64,000 nucleotides of DNA from Anniella stebbinsi. Lineage: Eukaryota > Chordata > Lepidosauria > Squamata > Anniellidae. The stretch is from contig JARDYH010000022.1 in NCBI GenBank assembly GCA_029215795.1, positions 124,001 to 188,000 on the forward strand, in the 5' to 3' direction. Shown here in pieces: positions 1 through 10,300 of this stretch. How positions within the stretch are numbered: the first letter of the stretch is position 1; each line of letters starts with the position of its first letter. Made by a program: the position numbers and the translations under genes. The notes below the pieces were generated by a model. That model was not told the origin of the DNA and did no database searches. It saw only the letters and a program-made list of their open reading frames with translations.

Positions 1-762
1 GGGAAGAAGGGGAAATCTAGGGGAAGTCTAGGGAGGAAGGGGAAGTATAGAGGGAAGGGGAAGTGTAGGGGAAGTCTTGGGGAAGAAGGGGAAGTCTAGG
101 GGAAGACGTGGAAGTCTAGGGGAAGAAGGGGAAGTATAGAGGGAAGGGGAAGTCAAGGGGTAGACTAGGGGAAGAAGGGGAAGTATAGAGGGAAGGGGAA
201 GTCCAGGGGAAGTCTAGGGGAAGAAGGGGAAGTATAGAGGGAAGGGGAAGTGTAGGGGAAGAAGGGGAAGTATAGAGGGAAGGGGAAGTCTAGGGGAAGT
301 CTAGGGGAAGAAGGGGAAGTCTAGGGGAAGAAGGGGATGTCTAGGGGAAGAAGGGGAAATCTAGGAGAAGTAGGGGAACTCTAGGGGAAGAAGGGGAAGT
401 ATAGAGGGAAGGGGAAGTCTAGGGGAAGAAGGGGAAATCTAGGGGAAGTCTAGGGAGGAAGGGGAAGTATAGAGGGAAGGGGAAGTGTAGGGGAAGTCTT
501 GGGGAAGAAGGGGAAGTCTAGGGGAAGACGTGGAAGTCTAGGGGAAGAAGGGGAAGTATAGAGGGAAGGGGAAGTCAAGGGGTAGACTAGGGGAAGAAGG
601 GGAAGTATAGAGGGAAGGGGAAGTCCAGGGGAAGTCTAGGGGAAGAAGGGGAAGTATAGAGGGAAGGGGAAGTGTAGGGGAAGAAGGGGAAGTATAGAGG
701 GAAGGGGAAGTCTAGGGGAAGTCTAGGGGAAGAAGGGGAAGTCTAGGGGAAGAAGGGGAAGT
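1..762 (+). repeat. 422-bp tandem pair
   Basis: Positions 1-340 recur at 423-762, including the GACGTGG marker (105 and 527) and the TCAA/GACTA module pair. After about 340 the copies part. The same 422-bp marker spacing recurs at 46,183/46,605, 55,836/56,258, 59,630/60,052 and 62,055/62,477, so this is a preferred unit and not a single event. Confidence 0.9.
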
Positions 763-1625
763 CTAGGGGAAGAAGAGGAAGTATAGAGGGAAGGGGAAGT
801 CTAGGGGAAAAAGGGGAAGTCTAGGGGAAGAAGGGGAAGTCTAGGGGTAGTCTAGGGGAAGAAGGGGAAGTATAGAGGAAAGGGGAAGTCTAGGGGAAGA
901 AGGGGAAATCTAGGAGAAGAAGGGGAACTCTAGGGGAAGAAGGGGAAGTATAGAGGGAAGGGGAAGTCTAATGGAAGAAGGGGAAGTATAGAGGGAAAGG
1001 GGAAGTCTAGGGGAAGAAGGGGAAGTCTAGGGGAAGAAGGGGAAGTCTAGGGGAAGAAGGGGAAGTAGAGAGGGAAGGGGAAGTCTAGGGGAAGTCTAGG
1101 GGAAGAAGGGGAAGTATAGAGGGAAGGGAAGTCTAGGGGAAGTCTAGGGGAAGAAGGGGAAGTATAGAGGGAAGGGGAAGTCTAGGGGAAGAAGGGGAAG
1201 TCTAGGGGAAGAAGGGGAAGTATAGAGGGAAGAGAAAGTCTAGGGGAAGAAGGGGAAGTATAGAGGGAAGGGGAAGTCCAGGGGAAGTCTAGGGGTAGAA
1301 GGGGAAGTCTAGGGGAAGAAGGGGAAGAAGGGAAGGTATAGAGGGAAGGGGAAGTCTACGGGAAGTCTAGGGGAAGAAGGGGAAGTCTAGGGGAAGAAGG
1401 GGAAATCTAGGGGAAGAAGAGGAAGTATAGAGGGAAGGGGAAGTCTAGGGGAAAAAGGGGAAGTCTAGGGGAAGAAGGGGAAGTCTAGGGGAAGTCTAGG
1501 GGAAGAAGGGGAAGTATAGAGGAAAGGGGAAGTCTAGGGGAAGAAGGGGAAGTCTAGGAGAAGAAGGGGAACACTAGGGGAAGAAGGGGAAGTATAGAGG
1601 GAAGGGGAAGTCTAGGGGAAGAAGG
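1..1625 (+). repeat. Displaced segment, matching 46,079-47,703
   Basis: The first 1.6 kb keeps a constant offset of 46,078 bp to a second copy. GACGTGG 105 and 527 match 46,183 and 46,605, the AATGG word at 970 matches 47,048, and GGGAAGGTATA 1330 matches 47,408. A few substitutions separate them, such as GTAGG against GAAGG near 371. The match ends near 1,625, where position 1 onward continues with a TCTAGGAGAAG word and the other copy does not. Confidence 0.88.
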
Positions 1626-2460
1626 GGAAGTCTAGGAGAAGAAGGGGAAGTCTAGGGGAAGAAGGGGAAGTATAGAGGGAAGGGGAAGTCTAGGGGAAGT
1701 CTAGGGGGAGAAGGGGAAATCTAAGGGAAGAAGGGGAAGTCTAGGGGAAGAAGGGGAAGTCTAGGGGAAGAAGGGGAAGTATAGAGGGAAGGGGAAGTCT
1801 AGGGGAAGTCTAGGGGAAGAAGGGGAAGTATAGAGTGAAGGGGAAGTCTAGGGGAAGTCTAGGGGAAGAAGGGGAAGTATAGCGAGAAGGGGAAGTCTAG
1901 GGGAAGTCTAGGGGAAGAAGGGGAAGTATAGAGGAAAGGGGAAGTCTAGGGGAAGTCTAGGGGAAGAAGGGGAAGTCTAGGGGAAGATTGGGAAGTCTAG
2001 GGGAAGAAGGGGAAGTCTAGAGGGAAGGGGAAGTCTAGGGAAAGTCTAGGGGAAGAAGGGGAAGTCTAGAGGGAAGGGGAAGTCTAGGGGAAGTCTAGGG
2101 GAAGAAGGGGAAGTATAGAGGGAAGGGGAAGTCTAGGGGAAGTCTAAGGGAAGAAGGGGAAGTCTAGGGGAAGAAGGGGAAGTATAGAGGGAAGGGGAAG
2201 TCCAGGGGAAGAAGAGGAAGTCTAGGGGAGGAAGGGGAAGTCTAGGGGAAGAAGGGGAAGTATAGAGGGAAGGGGAAGTCTAGGGGAAGAAGGGGAAGTA
2301 TAGAAGGAAGGGGAAGTCTAGGGGAAGTCTAGGGGAAGAAGGGGAAGTCTAGGGGAAGTCTAGGGGAAGCAGGGGTAGTATAGAGGGAAGGGGAAGTCTA
2401 ATGGAATAAGGGGAAGTATAGAGGGAAGGGGAAGTCTAGGGGAAGTCTAGGGGAAGAAGG
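1600..2460 (+). repeat. Segment recurring at about 5,309-6,260
   Basis: A GGGGG-containing word at 1704 matches 5413 (offset 3709). The private words GATTGGG (1986, 5793) and GAATAAGG (2404, 6211) match at offset 3807. The 98-bp change of offset is two 49-bp words present only in the later copy, around 5,640-5,740. Confidence 0.85.
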
Positions 2461-4565
2461 GGAAGTATAGAGGGAAGGGGAAGTATAGGGGAAGAAGGGG
2501 AAGTCGAAGGGAAGAAGGGGAAATCAAGGGGAAGAAGGGGAAGTATAGAGGGAAGGGGAAGTCTAGGGGAAGTCTAGGGGAAGAAGGGGAAGTATAGAGG
2601 GAAGGGGAAGTATAGGGGAAGAAGGGGAAGTCTAAGGGAAGAAGGGGAAGTCTAGGGGAAGAAGGGGAAGTATAGAGGGAAGGGGAAGTCTAGGGGAGAA
2701 GAGGAAGTCTAGGGGAAGAAGGGGAAGTCTAGGGGAAGACGGGGAAGTATAGAGGGAAGGGGAAGTCTAGGGGAAGAAGGGGAAGTATAGAGGGAAGGGG
2801 AAGTCTATGGGAAGTCTATGGGAAGAAGGGGAAGTCTAGGGGAAGTCTAGGGGAAGCAGGGGAAGTATAGAGGGAAGGGGAAGTCTAATGGAAGAAGGGG
2901 AAGTATAGAGGGAAAGGGGAAGTCTAGGGGAAGAAGGGGAAGTCTAGGGGAAGAAGGGGAAGTCTAGGGGAAGAAGGGGAAGTAGAGAGGGAAGGGGAAG
3001 TCTAGGGGAAGTCTAGGGGAAGAAGGGGAAGTATAGAGGGAAGGGAAGTCTAGGGGAAGTCTAGGGGAAGAAGGGGAAGTATAGAGGGAAGGGGAAGTCT
3101 AGGGGAAGAAGGGGAAGTCTAGGGGAAGAAGGGGAAGTATAGAGGGAAGAGAAAGTCTAGGGGAAGAAGGGGAAGTATAGCGGGAAGGGGAAGTCCAGGG
3201 GAAGTCTAGGGGTAGAAGGGGAAGTCTAGGGGAAGAAGGGGAAGAAGGGAAGGTATAGAGGGAAGGGGAAGTCTACGGGAAGTCTAGGGGAAGAAGGGGA
3301 AGTCTAGGGGAAGAAGGGGAAATCTAGGGGAAGAAGAGGAAGTATAGAGGGAAGCGGAAGTCTAGGGGAAAAAGGGGAAGTCTAGGGGAAGAAGGGGAAG
3401 TATAGAGGAAAGGGGAAGTCTAGGGGAAGAAGGGGAAATCTAGGAGAAGAAGGGGAACTCTAGGGGAAGAATGGGAAGTATAGAGGGAAGGGGAAGTCTA
3501 GGGGAAGTCTAGGGGAAGAAGGGGAAGTATAGAGGGAAGGGGAAGTATAGGGGAAGAAGGGGAAGTCTAAGGGAAGAAGGGGAAATCTAGGGGAAGAAGG
3601 GGAAGTATAGAGGGAAGGGGAAGTCTAGGGGAAGTCTAGGGGAAGAAGGGGAAGTATAGAGGGAAGGGGAAGTATAGGGGAAGAAGGGGAAGTCTAAGGG
3701 AAGAAGGGGAAGTCTAGGGGAAGAAGGGGAAGTATAGAGGGAAGGGGAAGTCTAGGGGAAGAAGAGGAAGTCTAGGGGAAGAAGGGGAAGTCTAGGGGAA
3801 GAAGGGGAAGTATAGAGGGAAGGGGAAGTCTAGGGGAAGAAGGGGAAGTATAGAGGGAAGGGGAAGTCTATGGGAAGTCTATGGGAAGAAGGGGAAGTCT
3901 AGGGGAAGTCTAGGGGAAGCAGGGGAAGTATAGAGGGAAGGGGAAGTCTAATGGAAGAAGGGGAAGTATAGAGGGAAAGGGGAAGTCTAGGGGAAGAAGG
4001 GGAAGTCTAGGGGAAGAAGGGGAAGTCTAGGGGAAGAAGGGGAAGTAGAGAGGGAAGGGGAAGTCTAGGGGAAGTCTAGGGGAAGAAGGGGAAGTATAGA
4101 GGGAAGGGAAGTCTTGGGGAAGTCTAGGGGAAGAAGGGGAAGTATAGAGGGAAGGGGAAGTCTAGGGGAAGAAGGGGAAGTCTAGGGGAAGAAGGGGAAG
4201 TATAGAGGGAAGAGAAAGTCTAGGGGAAGAAGGGGAAGTATAGAGGGAAGGGGAAGTCCAGGGGAAGTCTAGGGGTAGAAGGGGAAGTCTAGGGGAAGAA
4301 GGGGAAGAAGGGAAGGTATAGAGGGAAGGGGAAGTCTACGGGAAGTCTAGGGGAAGAAGGGGAAGTCTAGGGGAAGAAGGGGAAATCTAGGGGAAGAAGA
4401 GGAAGTATAGAGGGAAGGGGAAGTCTAGGGGAAAAAGGGGAAGTCTAGGGGAAGAAGGGGAAGTCTAGGGGAAGTCTAGGGGAAGAAGGGGAAGTATAGA
4501 GGAAAGGGGAAGTCTAGGGGAAGAAGGGGAAATCTAGGAGAAGAAGGGGAAGTCTAGGGGAAGAA
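2430..4565 (+). repeat. Tandem pair with a unit of about 1063 bp
   Basis: About 2,430-3,490 recurs at about 3,490-4,565. Markers at 2887 (AATGG) and 3247 (GGGAAGGTATA) match 3950 and 4310, both at +1063. A one-base loss near 2,696 makes the offset 1062 upstream of it. The second copy carries an extra 31 bp (A-A-B) near 4,460. The 960-1,630 segment is a further partial relative, 1917 bp upstream of the first copy. Confidence 0.85.
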
Positions 4566-5300
4566 GGGGAAATCTAGGGGAAGTCTAGGGAAGAAGGGGA
4601 AGTATAGAGGGAAGGGGAAGTGTAGGGGAAGTCTTGGGGAAGAAGGGGAAGTCTAGGGGAAGACGTGGAAGTCTAGGGGAAGAAGGGGAAGTATAGAGGG
4701 AAGGGGAAGTCAAGGGGTAGACTAGGGGAAGAAGGGGAAGTATAGAGGGAAGGGGAAGTCTAGGGGAAGTCTAGGAGAAGAAGGGGAAGTCTAGGGGAAA
4801 TCTAGAGGAAGAAGGGGAAGTATAGAGGGAAGGGGAAGTCTAATGGAAGAAGGGGAAGTATAGAGGGAAGGGGAAGTCTAGGGGAAGTCTAGGGGAAGAA
4901 GGGAAAGTATAGAGGGAAGGGGAAGTCTAGTGGAAGTCTAGGGGAAGAAGGGGAAGTATAGAGGAAAGGGGAAGTCTAGGGGAAGAAGGGGCAGTATAGA
5001 GGGAAGGGGAAGTCTAGGGGAAGTCTAGGGGAAGAAGGGGAAGTATAGAGGGAAGGGGAAGTCTAGGGGAAGTCTAGGGGAAGAAGGGGAAGTCTAGGGG
5101 AAGAAGGGGAAGTATAGAGGGAAGGGGAAGTCTAGGGGAAGTCTAGGGGAAGAAGGGGAAGTCTAGGGGAAGAAGGGGAAGTCTAGGGGAAGAAGGGGAA
5201 GTATAGAGGGAAGGGGAAGTCTAGGGGAAGTCTAGGGGAAGAAGGGGAAGTCTAGGGGAAGTAGGGGAAGTCTAGGGGAAGTCTAGGGGAAGAAGGGGAA
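4565..5300 (+). repeat. Segment recurring at about 8,645-9,420
   Basis: GACGTGG 4662 matches 8741 (offset 4079), and the GTAGGGG word at 5261 matches 9382 (offset 4121). The 42-bp increase is one 31-bp A-A-B insertion near 8,990 and one 11-bp A insertion near 9,090 in the later copy. Confidence 0.83.
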
Positions 5301-5308
5301 GTATAGAG

Positions 5309-6260
5309 GGAAGGGGAAGTCTAGGGGAAGAAGGGGAAGTCTAGGAGAAGAAGGGGAAGTCTAGGGGAAGAAGGGGAAGTATAGAGGGAAGGGGAAGTCT
5401 AGGGGAAGTCTAGGGGGAGAAGGGGAAATCTAAGGGAAGAAGGGGAAGTCTAGGGGAAGAAGGGGAAGTCTAGGGGAAGAAGGGGAAGTATAGAGGGAAG
5501 GGGAAGTCTAGGGGAAGTCTAGGGGAAGAAGGGGTAGTATAGAGGGAAGGGGAAGTCTAGGGGAAGTCTAGGGGAAGAAGGGGAAGTATAGGGAGAAGGG
5601 GAAGTCTAGGGGAAGTCTAGGGGAAGAAGGGGAAGTATAGAGGAAAGGGGAAGTCTAGGGGAAGTCTAGGGGAAGAAGGGGCAGTATAGAGGGAAGGGGA
5701 AGACTAGGGGAAGTCTAGGGGAAGAAGGGGAAGTATAGAGGGAAGGGGAAGTCTAGGGGAAGTCTAGGGGAAGAAGGGGAAGTCTAGGGGAAGATTGGGA
5801 AGTCTAGGGGAAGAAGGGGAAGTCTAGAGGGAAGGGGAAGTCTAGGGGAAGTCTAGGGGAAGAAGGGGAAGTCTAGAGGGAAGGGGAAGTCTAGGGGAAG
5901 TCTAGGGGAAGAAGGGGAAGTATAGAGGGAAGGGGAAGTCTAGGGGAAGTCTAAGGGAAGAAGGGGAAGTCTAGGGGAAGAAGGGGAAGTATAGAGGGAA
6001 GGGGAAGTCCAGGGGAAGAAGAGGAAGTCTAGGGGAAGAAGGGGAAGTCTGGGGGAAGAAGGGGAAGTATAGAGGGAAGGGGAAGTCTAGGGGAAGAAGG
6101 GGAAGTATAGAAGGAAGGGGAAGTCTAGGGGAAGTCTAGGGGAAGAAGCGGAAGTCTAGGGGAAGTCTAGGGGAAGCAGGGGAAGTATAGAGGGAAGGGG
6201 AAGTCTAATGGAATAAGGGGAAGTATAGAGGGAAGGGGAAGTCTAGGGGAAGTCTAGGGG
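5309..6260 (+). repeat. Second copy of the 1.6-2.46 kb segment, with 98 bp more
   Basis: Colinear with 1,600-2,460 as judged by shared private words (GGGGG, GATTGGG, GAATAAGG). The extra 98 bp contains a GGCAGTATA variant C module. The 23.8-24.3, 39.6-40.1, 42.7-43.2 and 45.1-45.6 kb stretches carry the same general order of words, including AGCGAGAAGG. Confidence 0.8.
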
Positions 6261-7340
6261 AAGAAGGGGAAGTCTAGGGGAAGTCTAGGGGAAGAAGGGA
6301 AAGTATAGTGGGAAGGGGAAGTCTACGGGAAGTCTAGGGGAAGAAGGGGAAGTCTAGGGGAAGAAGGGGAAGTCTAGGAGAAGTCTAGGGGAAGAAGGGG
6401 AAGTATAGCGGGAAGGGGAAGTCTAGGGGAAGTCTAGGGGAAGAAGGGGAAGTATAGAGGGAAGGGGAAGTATAGGGGAAGAAGGGGAAGTCTAAGGGAA
6501 GAAGGGGAAATCTAGGGGAAGAAGGGGAAGTATAGAGGGAAGGGGAAGTCTAGGGGAAGTCTAGGGGAAGAAGGGGAAGTATAGAGGGAAGGGGAAGTAT
6601 AGGGGAAGAAGGGGAAGTCTAAGGGAAGAAGGGGAAGTCTAGGGGAAGAAGGGGAAGTATAGAGGGAAGGGGAAGTCTAGGGGAAGAAGAGGAAGTCTAG
6701 GGGAAGAAGGGGAAGTCTAGGGGAAGAAGGGGAAGTATAGAGGGAAGGGGAAGTCTAGGGAAAGAAGGGGAAGTATAGAGGGAAGGGGAAGTCTAGGGGA
6801 AGTCTAGGGGAAGAAGGGGAAGTCTAGGGGAAGTCTAGGGGAAGAAGGGGAAGAATAGAGGGAAGAGGAAGTATAGGGGAAGAAGGGGAAGTCTAAGGGA
6901 AGAAGGGGAAGTCTAGGGGAAGAAGGGGAAGTATAGAGGGAAGGGGAAGTCTAGGGGAAGAAGAGGAAGTCTAGGGGAAGAAGGGGAAGTTTAGGGGAAG
7001 AAGGGGAAGTATAGATGGAAGGGGAAGTCTAGGGGAAGAAGGGGAAGTATAGAGGGAAGGGGAAGTCTAGGGGACGTCTAGGGGAAGAAGGGGAAGTCTA
7101 GGGGAAGTCTAGGGGAAGCAGGGGAAGTATAGAGGGAAGGGGAAGTCTAATGGAAGAAGGGGAAGTATAGAGGGAAGGGGAAGTCTAGGGGAAGAAGGGG
7201 AAGTCTAGGGGAAGAAGGGGAAGTCTAGGGGAAGAAGGGGAAGTAGAGAGGGAAGGGGAAGTCTAGGGGAAGTCTAGGGGAAGAAGGGGAAGTATAGAGG
7301 GAAGGGAAGTCTAGGGGAAGTTAAGGGGAAGAAGGAGAAG
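6260..7340 (+). repeat. Mixed module stretch related to about 10.03-11.0 kb
   Basis: TACGGG-type words at about 6,321 match 10,088 (offset 3767). The GTTAAGG marker 7320 matches 10,989 (offset 3669). The 98-bp change again equals two 49-bp words. A private substitution at 7,073-7,078 makes GACGTC. No gene is present. Confidence 0.75.
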
Positions 7341-10300
7341 TCTAGGGGAAGTCTAGGGGAAGCAGGGGAAGTATAGAGGGAAGGGGAAGTCTAATGGAAG
7401 AAGGGGAAGTATAGAGGGAAGGGGAAGTCTAGGGGAAGTCTAGGGGAAGAAGGGGAAGTCTAGGGGAAGTCTAGGGGAAGAAGGGAAAGTATAGAGGGAA
7501 GGGGAAGTCTACGGGAAGTCTAGGGGAAGAAGGGGAAGTCTAGGGGAAGAAGGGGAAGTCTACGAGAAGTCTAGGGGAAGAAGGGGAAGTATAGATGGAA
7601 GGGGAAGTCTAGGGGAAGAAGGGGAAGTCTAGGGGAAGAAGGAAAAGTATAGCGGGAAGGGGAAGTCTAGGGGAAGTCTAGGGGAAGAAGGGGAAGTATA
7701 GAGGGAAGGGGAAGTATAGGGGAAGAAGGGGAAGTCTAAGGGAAGAAGGGGAAGTCTAGGGGAAGAAGGGGAAGTATAGAGGGAAGGGGAAGTCTAGGGG
7801 AAGAAGAGGAAGTCTAGGGGAAGAAGGGGAAGTCTAGGGGAAGAAGGGGAAGTATAGAGGGAAGGGGAAGTCTAGGGGAAGAAGGGGAAGTATAGAGGGA
7901 AGGGGAAGTCTACGGGAAGTCTATGGGAAGAAGGGGAAGTCTAGGGGAAGTCTAGGGGAAGCAGGGGAAGTATAGAGGGAAGGGGAAGTCTAATGGAAGA
8001 AGGGGAAGTATAGAGGGAAAGGGGAAGTCTAGGGGGAGAAGGGGAAGTCCAGGGGAAGAAGGGGAAGTCTAGGGGAAGAAGGGGAAGTAGAGAGGGAAGG
8101 GGAAGTCTAGGGGAAGTCTAGGGGAAGAAGGGGAAGTATAGAGGGAAGGGAAGTCTAGGGGAAGTCTAGGGGAAGAAGGGGAAGTATAGAGGGAAGGGGA
8201 AGTCTAGGGGAAGAAGGGGAAGTCTAGGGGAAGAAGGGGAAGTATAGAGGGAAGAGAAAGTCTAGGGGAAGAAGGGGAAGTATAGAGGGAAGGGGAAGTC
8301 CAGGGGAAGTCTAGGGGTAGAAGGGGAAGTCTAGGGGAAGAAGGGGAAGAAGGGAAGGTATAGAGGGAAGGGGAAGTCTACGGGAAGTCTAGGGGAAGAA
8401 GGGGAAGTCTAGGGGAAGAAGGGGAAATCTAGGGGATAAGAGGAAGTATAGAGGGAAGGGGAAGTCTAGGGGAAAAAGGGGAAGTCTAGGGGAAGAAGGG
8501 GAAGTCTAGGGGAAGTCATGGGGAAGAAGGGGAAGTATAGAGGAAAGGGGAAGTCTAGGGGAAGAAGGGGAAATCTAGGAGAAGAAGGGGAACTCTAGGG
8601 GAAGAAGGGGAAGTATAGAGGGAAGGGGAAGTCTAGGGGAAGAAGGGGAAATCTAGGGGAAGTCTAGGGAAGAAGGGGAAGTATAGAGGGAAGGGGAAGT
8701 GTAGGGGAAGTCTTGGGGAAGAAGGGGAAGTCTAGGGGAAGACGTGGAAGTCTAGGGGAAGAAGGGGAAGTATAGAGGGAAGGGGAAGTCAAGGGGTAGA
8801 CTAGGGGAAGAAGGGGAAGTATAGAGGGAAGGGGAAGTCTAGGGGAAGTCTAGGAGAAGAAGGGGAAGTCTAGGGGAAATCTAGAGGAAGAAGGGGAAGT
8901 ATAGAGGGAAGGGGAAGTCTAATGGAAGAAGGGGAAGTATAGAGGGAAGGGGAAGTCTAGGGGAAGTCTAGGGGAAGAAGGGGAAGTCTAGGGGAAGTCT
9001 AGAGGAAGAAGGGAAAGTATAGAGGGAAGGGGAAGTCTAGTGGAAGTCTAGGGGAAGAAGGGGAAGTATAGAGGAAAGGGGAAGTCTAGGGGAAGTCTAG
9101 GGGAAGAAGGGGCAGTATAGAGGGAAGGGGAAGTCTAGGGGAAGTCTAGGGGAAGAAGGGGAAGTATAGAGGGAAGGGGAAGTCTAGGGGAAATCTAGGG
9201 GAAGAAGGGGAAGTCTAGGGGAAGAAGGGGAAGTATAGAGGGAAGGGGAAGTCTAGGGGAAGTCATGGGGAAGAAGGGGAAGTCTAGGGGAAGGAGGGGA
9301 AATCTAGGGGAAGAAGGGGAAGTATAGAGGGAAGGGGAAGTCTAGGGGAAGTCTAGGGGAAGAAGGGGAAGTCTAGGGGAAGTAGGGGAAGTCTAGGGGA
9401 AGTCTAGGGGAAGAAGGGGAAGTATAGAGGGAAGGGGAAGTCTAGGGGAAGAAGGGGAAGTCTAGGAGAAGAAGGGGAAGTCTAGGGGAAGAAGGGGAAG
9501 TATAGAGGGAAGGGGAAGTCTAGGGGAAGTCTAGGGGGAGAAGGGGAAGTATAGAGGGAAGGGGAAGTATAGGGGAAGAAGGGGAAGTCTAAGGGAAGAA
9601 GGGGAAATCTAGGAGAAGAAGGGGAAGTCTAGGGGAAGAAGGGGAAGTATAGAGGCAAGGGGAAGTCTAGGGGAAGTCTAGGGGAAGAAGGGGAAGTCTA
9701 GGGGAAGAAGGGGAAGTCTAGGGGAAGAAGGGGAAGTCTAGGGGAAGAAGGGGAAGTATAGAGGGAAGGGGAAGTCCAGGGGAAGAAGAGGAAGTCTAGG
9801 GGAAGAAGTGGAAGTCTAGGGGAAGAAGGGGAAGTATAGAGGGAAGGGGAAGTCTAGGGGAAGAAGGGGAAGTATAGAAGGAAGGGGAAGTCTAGGGGAA
9901 GTCTAGGGGAAGAAGGGGAAGTCTAGGGGAAGTCTAGGGGAAGCAGGGGAAGTATAGAGGGAAGGGGAAGTCTAATGGAATAAGGGGAAGTATAGAGGGA
10001 AGGGGAAGTCTAGGGGAAGTCTAGGGGAAGAAGGGGAAGTCTAGGGGAAGTCTAGGGGAAGAAGGGAAAGTATAGAGGGAAGGGGAAGTCTACGGGAAGT
10101 CTAGGGGAAGAAGGGGAAGTCTAGGGGAAGAAGGGGAAGTCTAGGAGAAGTCTAGGGGAAGAAGGGGAAGTATAGCGGGAAGGGGAAGTCTAGGGGAAGT
10201 CTATGGGAAGAAGGGGAAGTATAGAGGGAAGGGGAAGTATAGGGGAAGAAGGGGAAGTCTAAGGGAAGAAGGGGAAATCTAGGGGAAGAAGGGGAAGTAT

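Noticed and set aside
7073..7078. GACGTC as a second regulatory-type word
   Set aside because: It is a single private substitution in an ordinary A module, with no repeated context.
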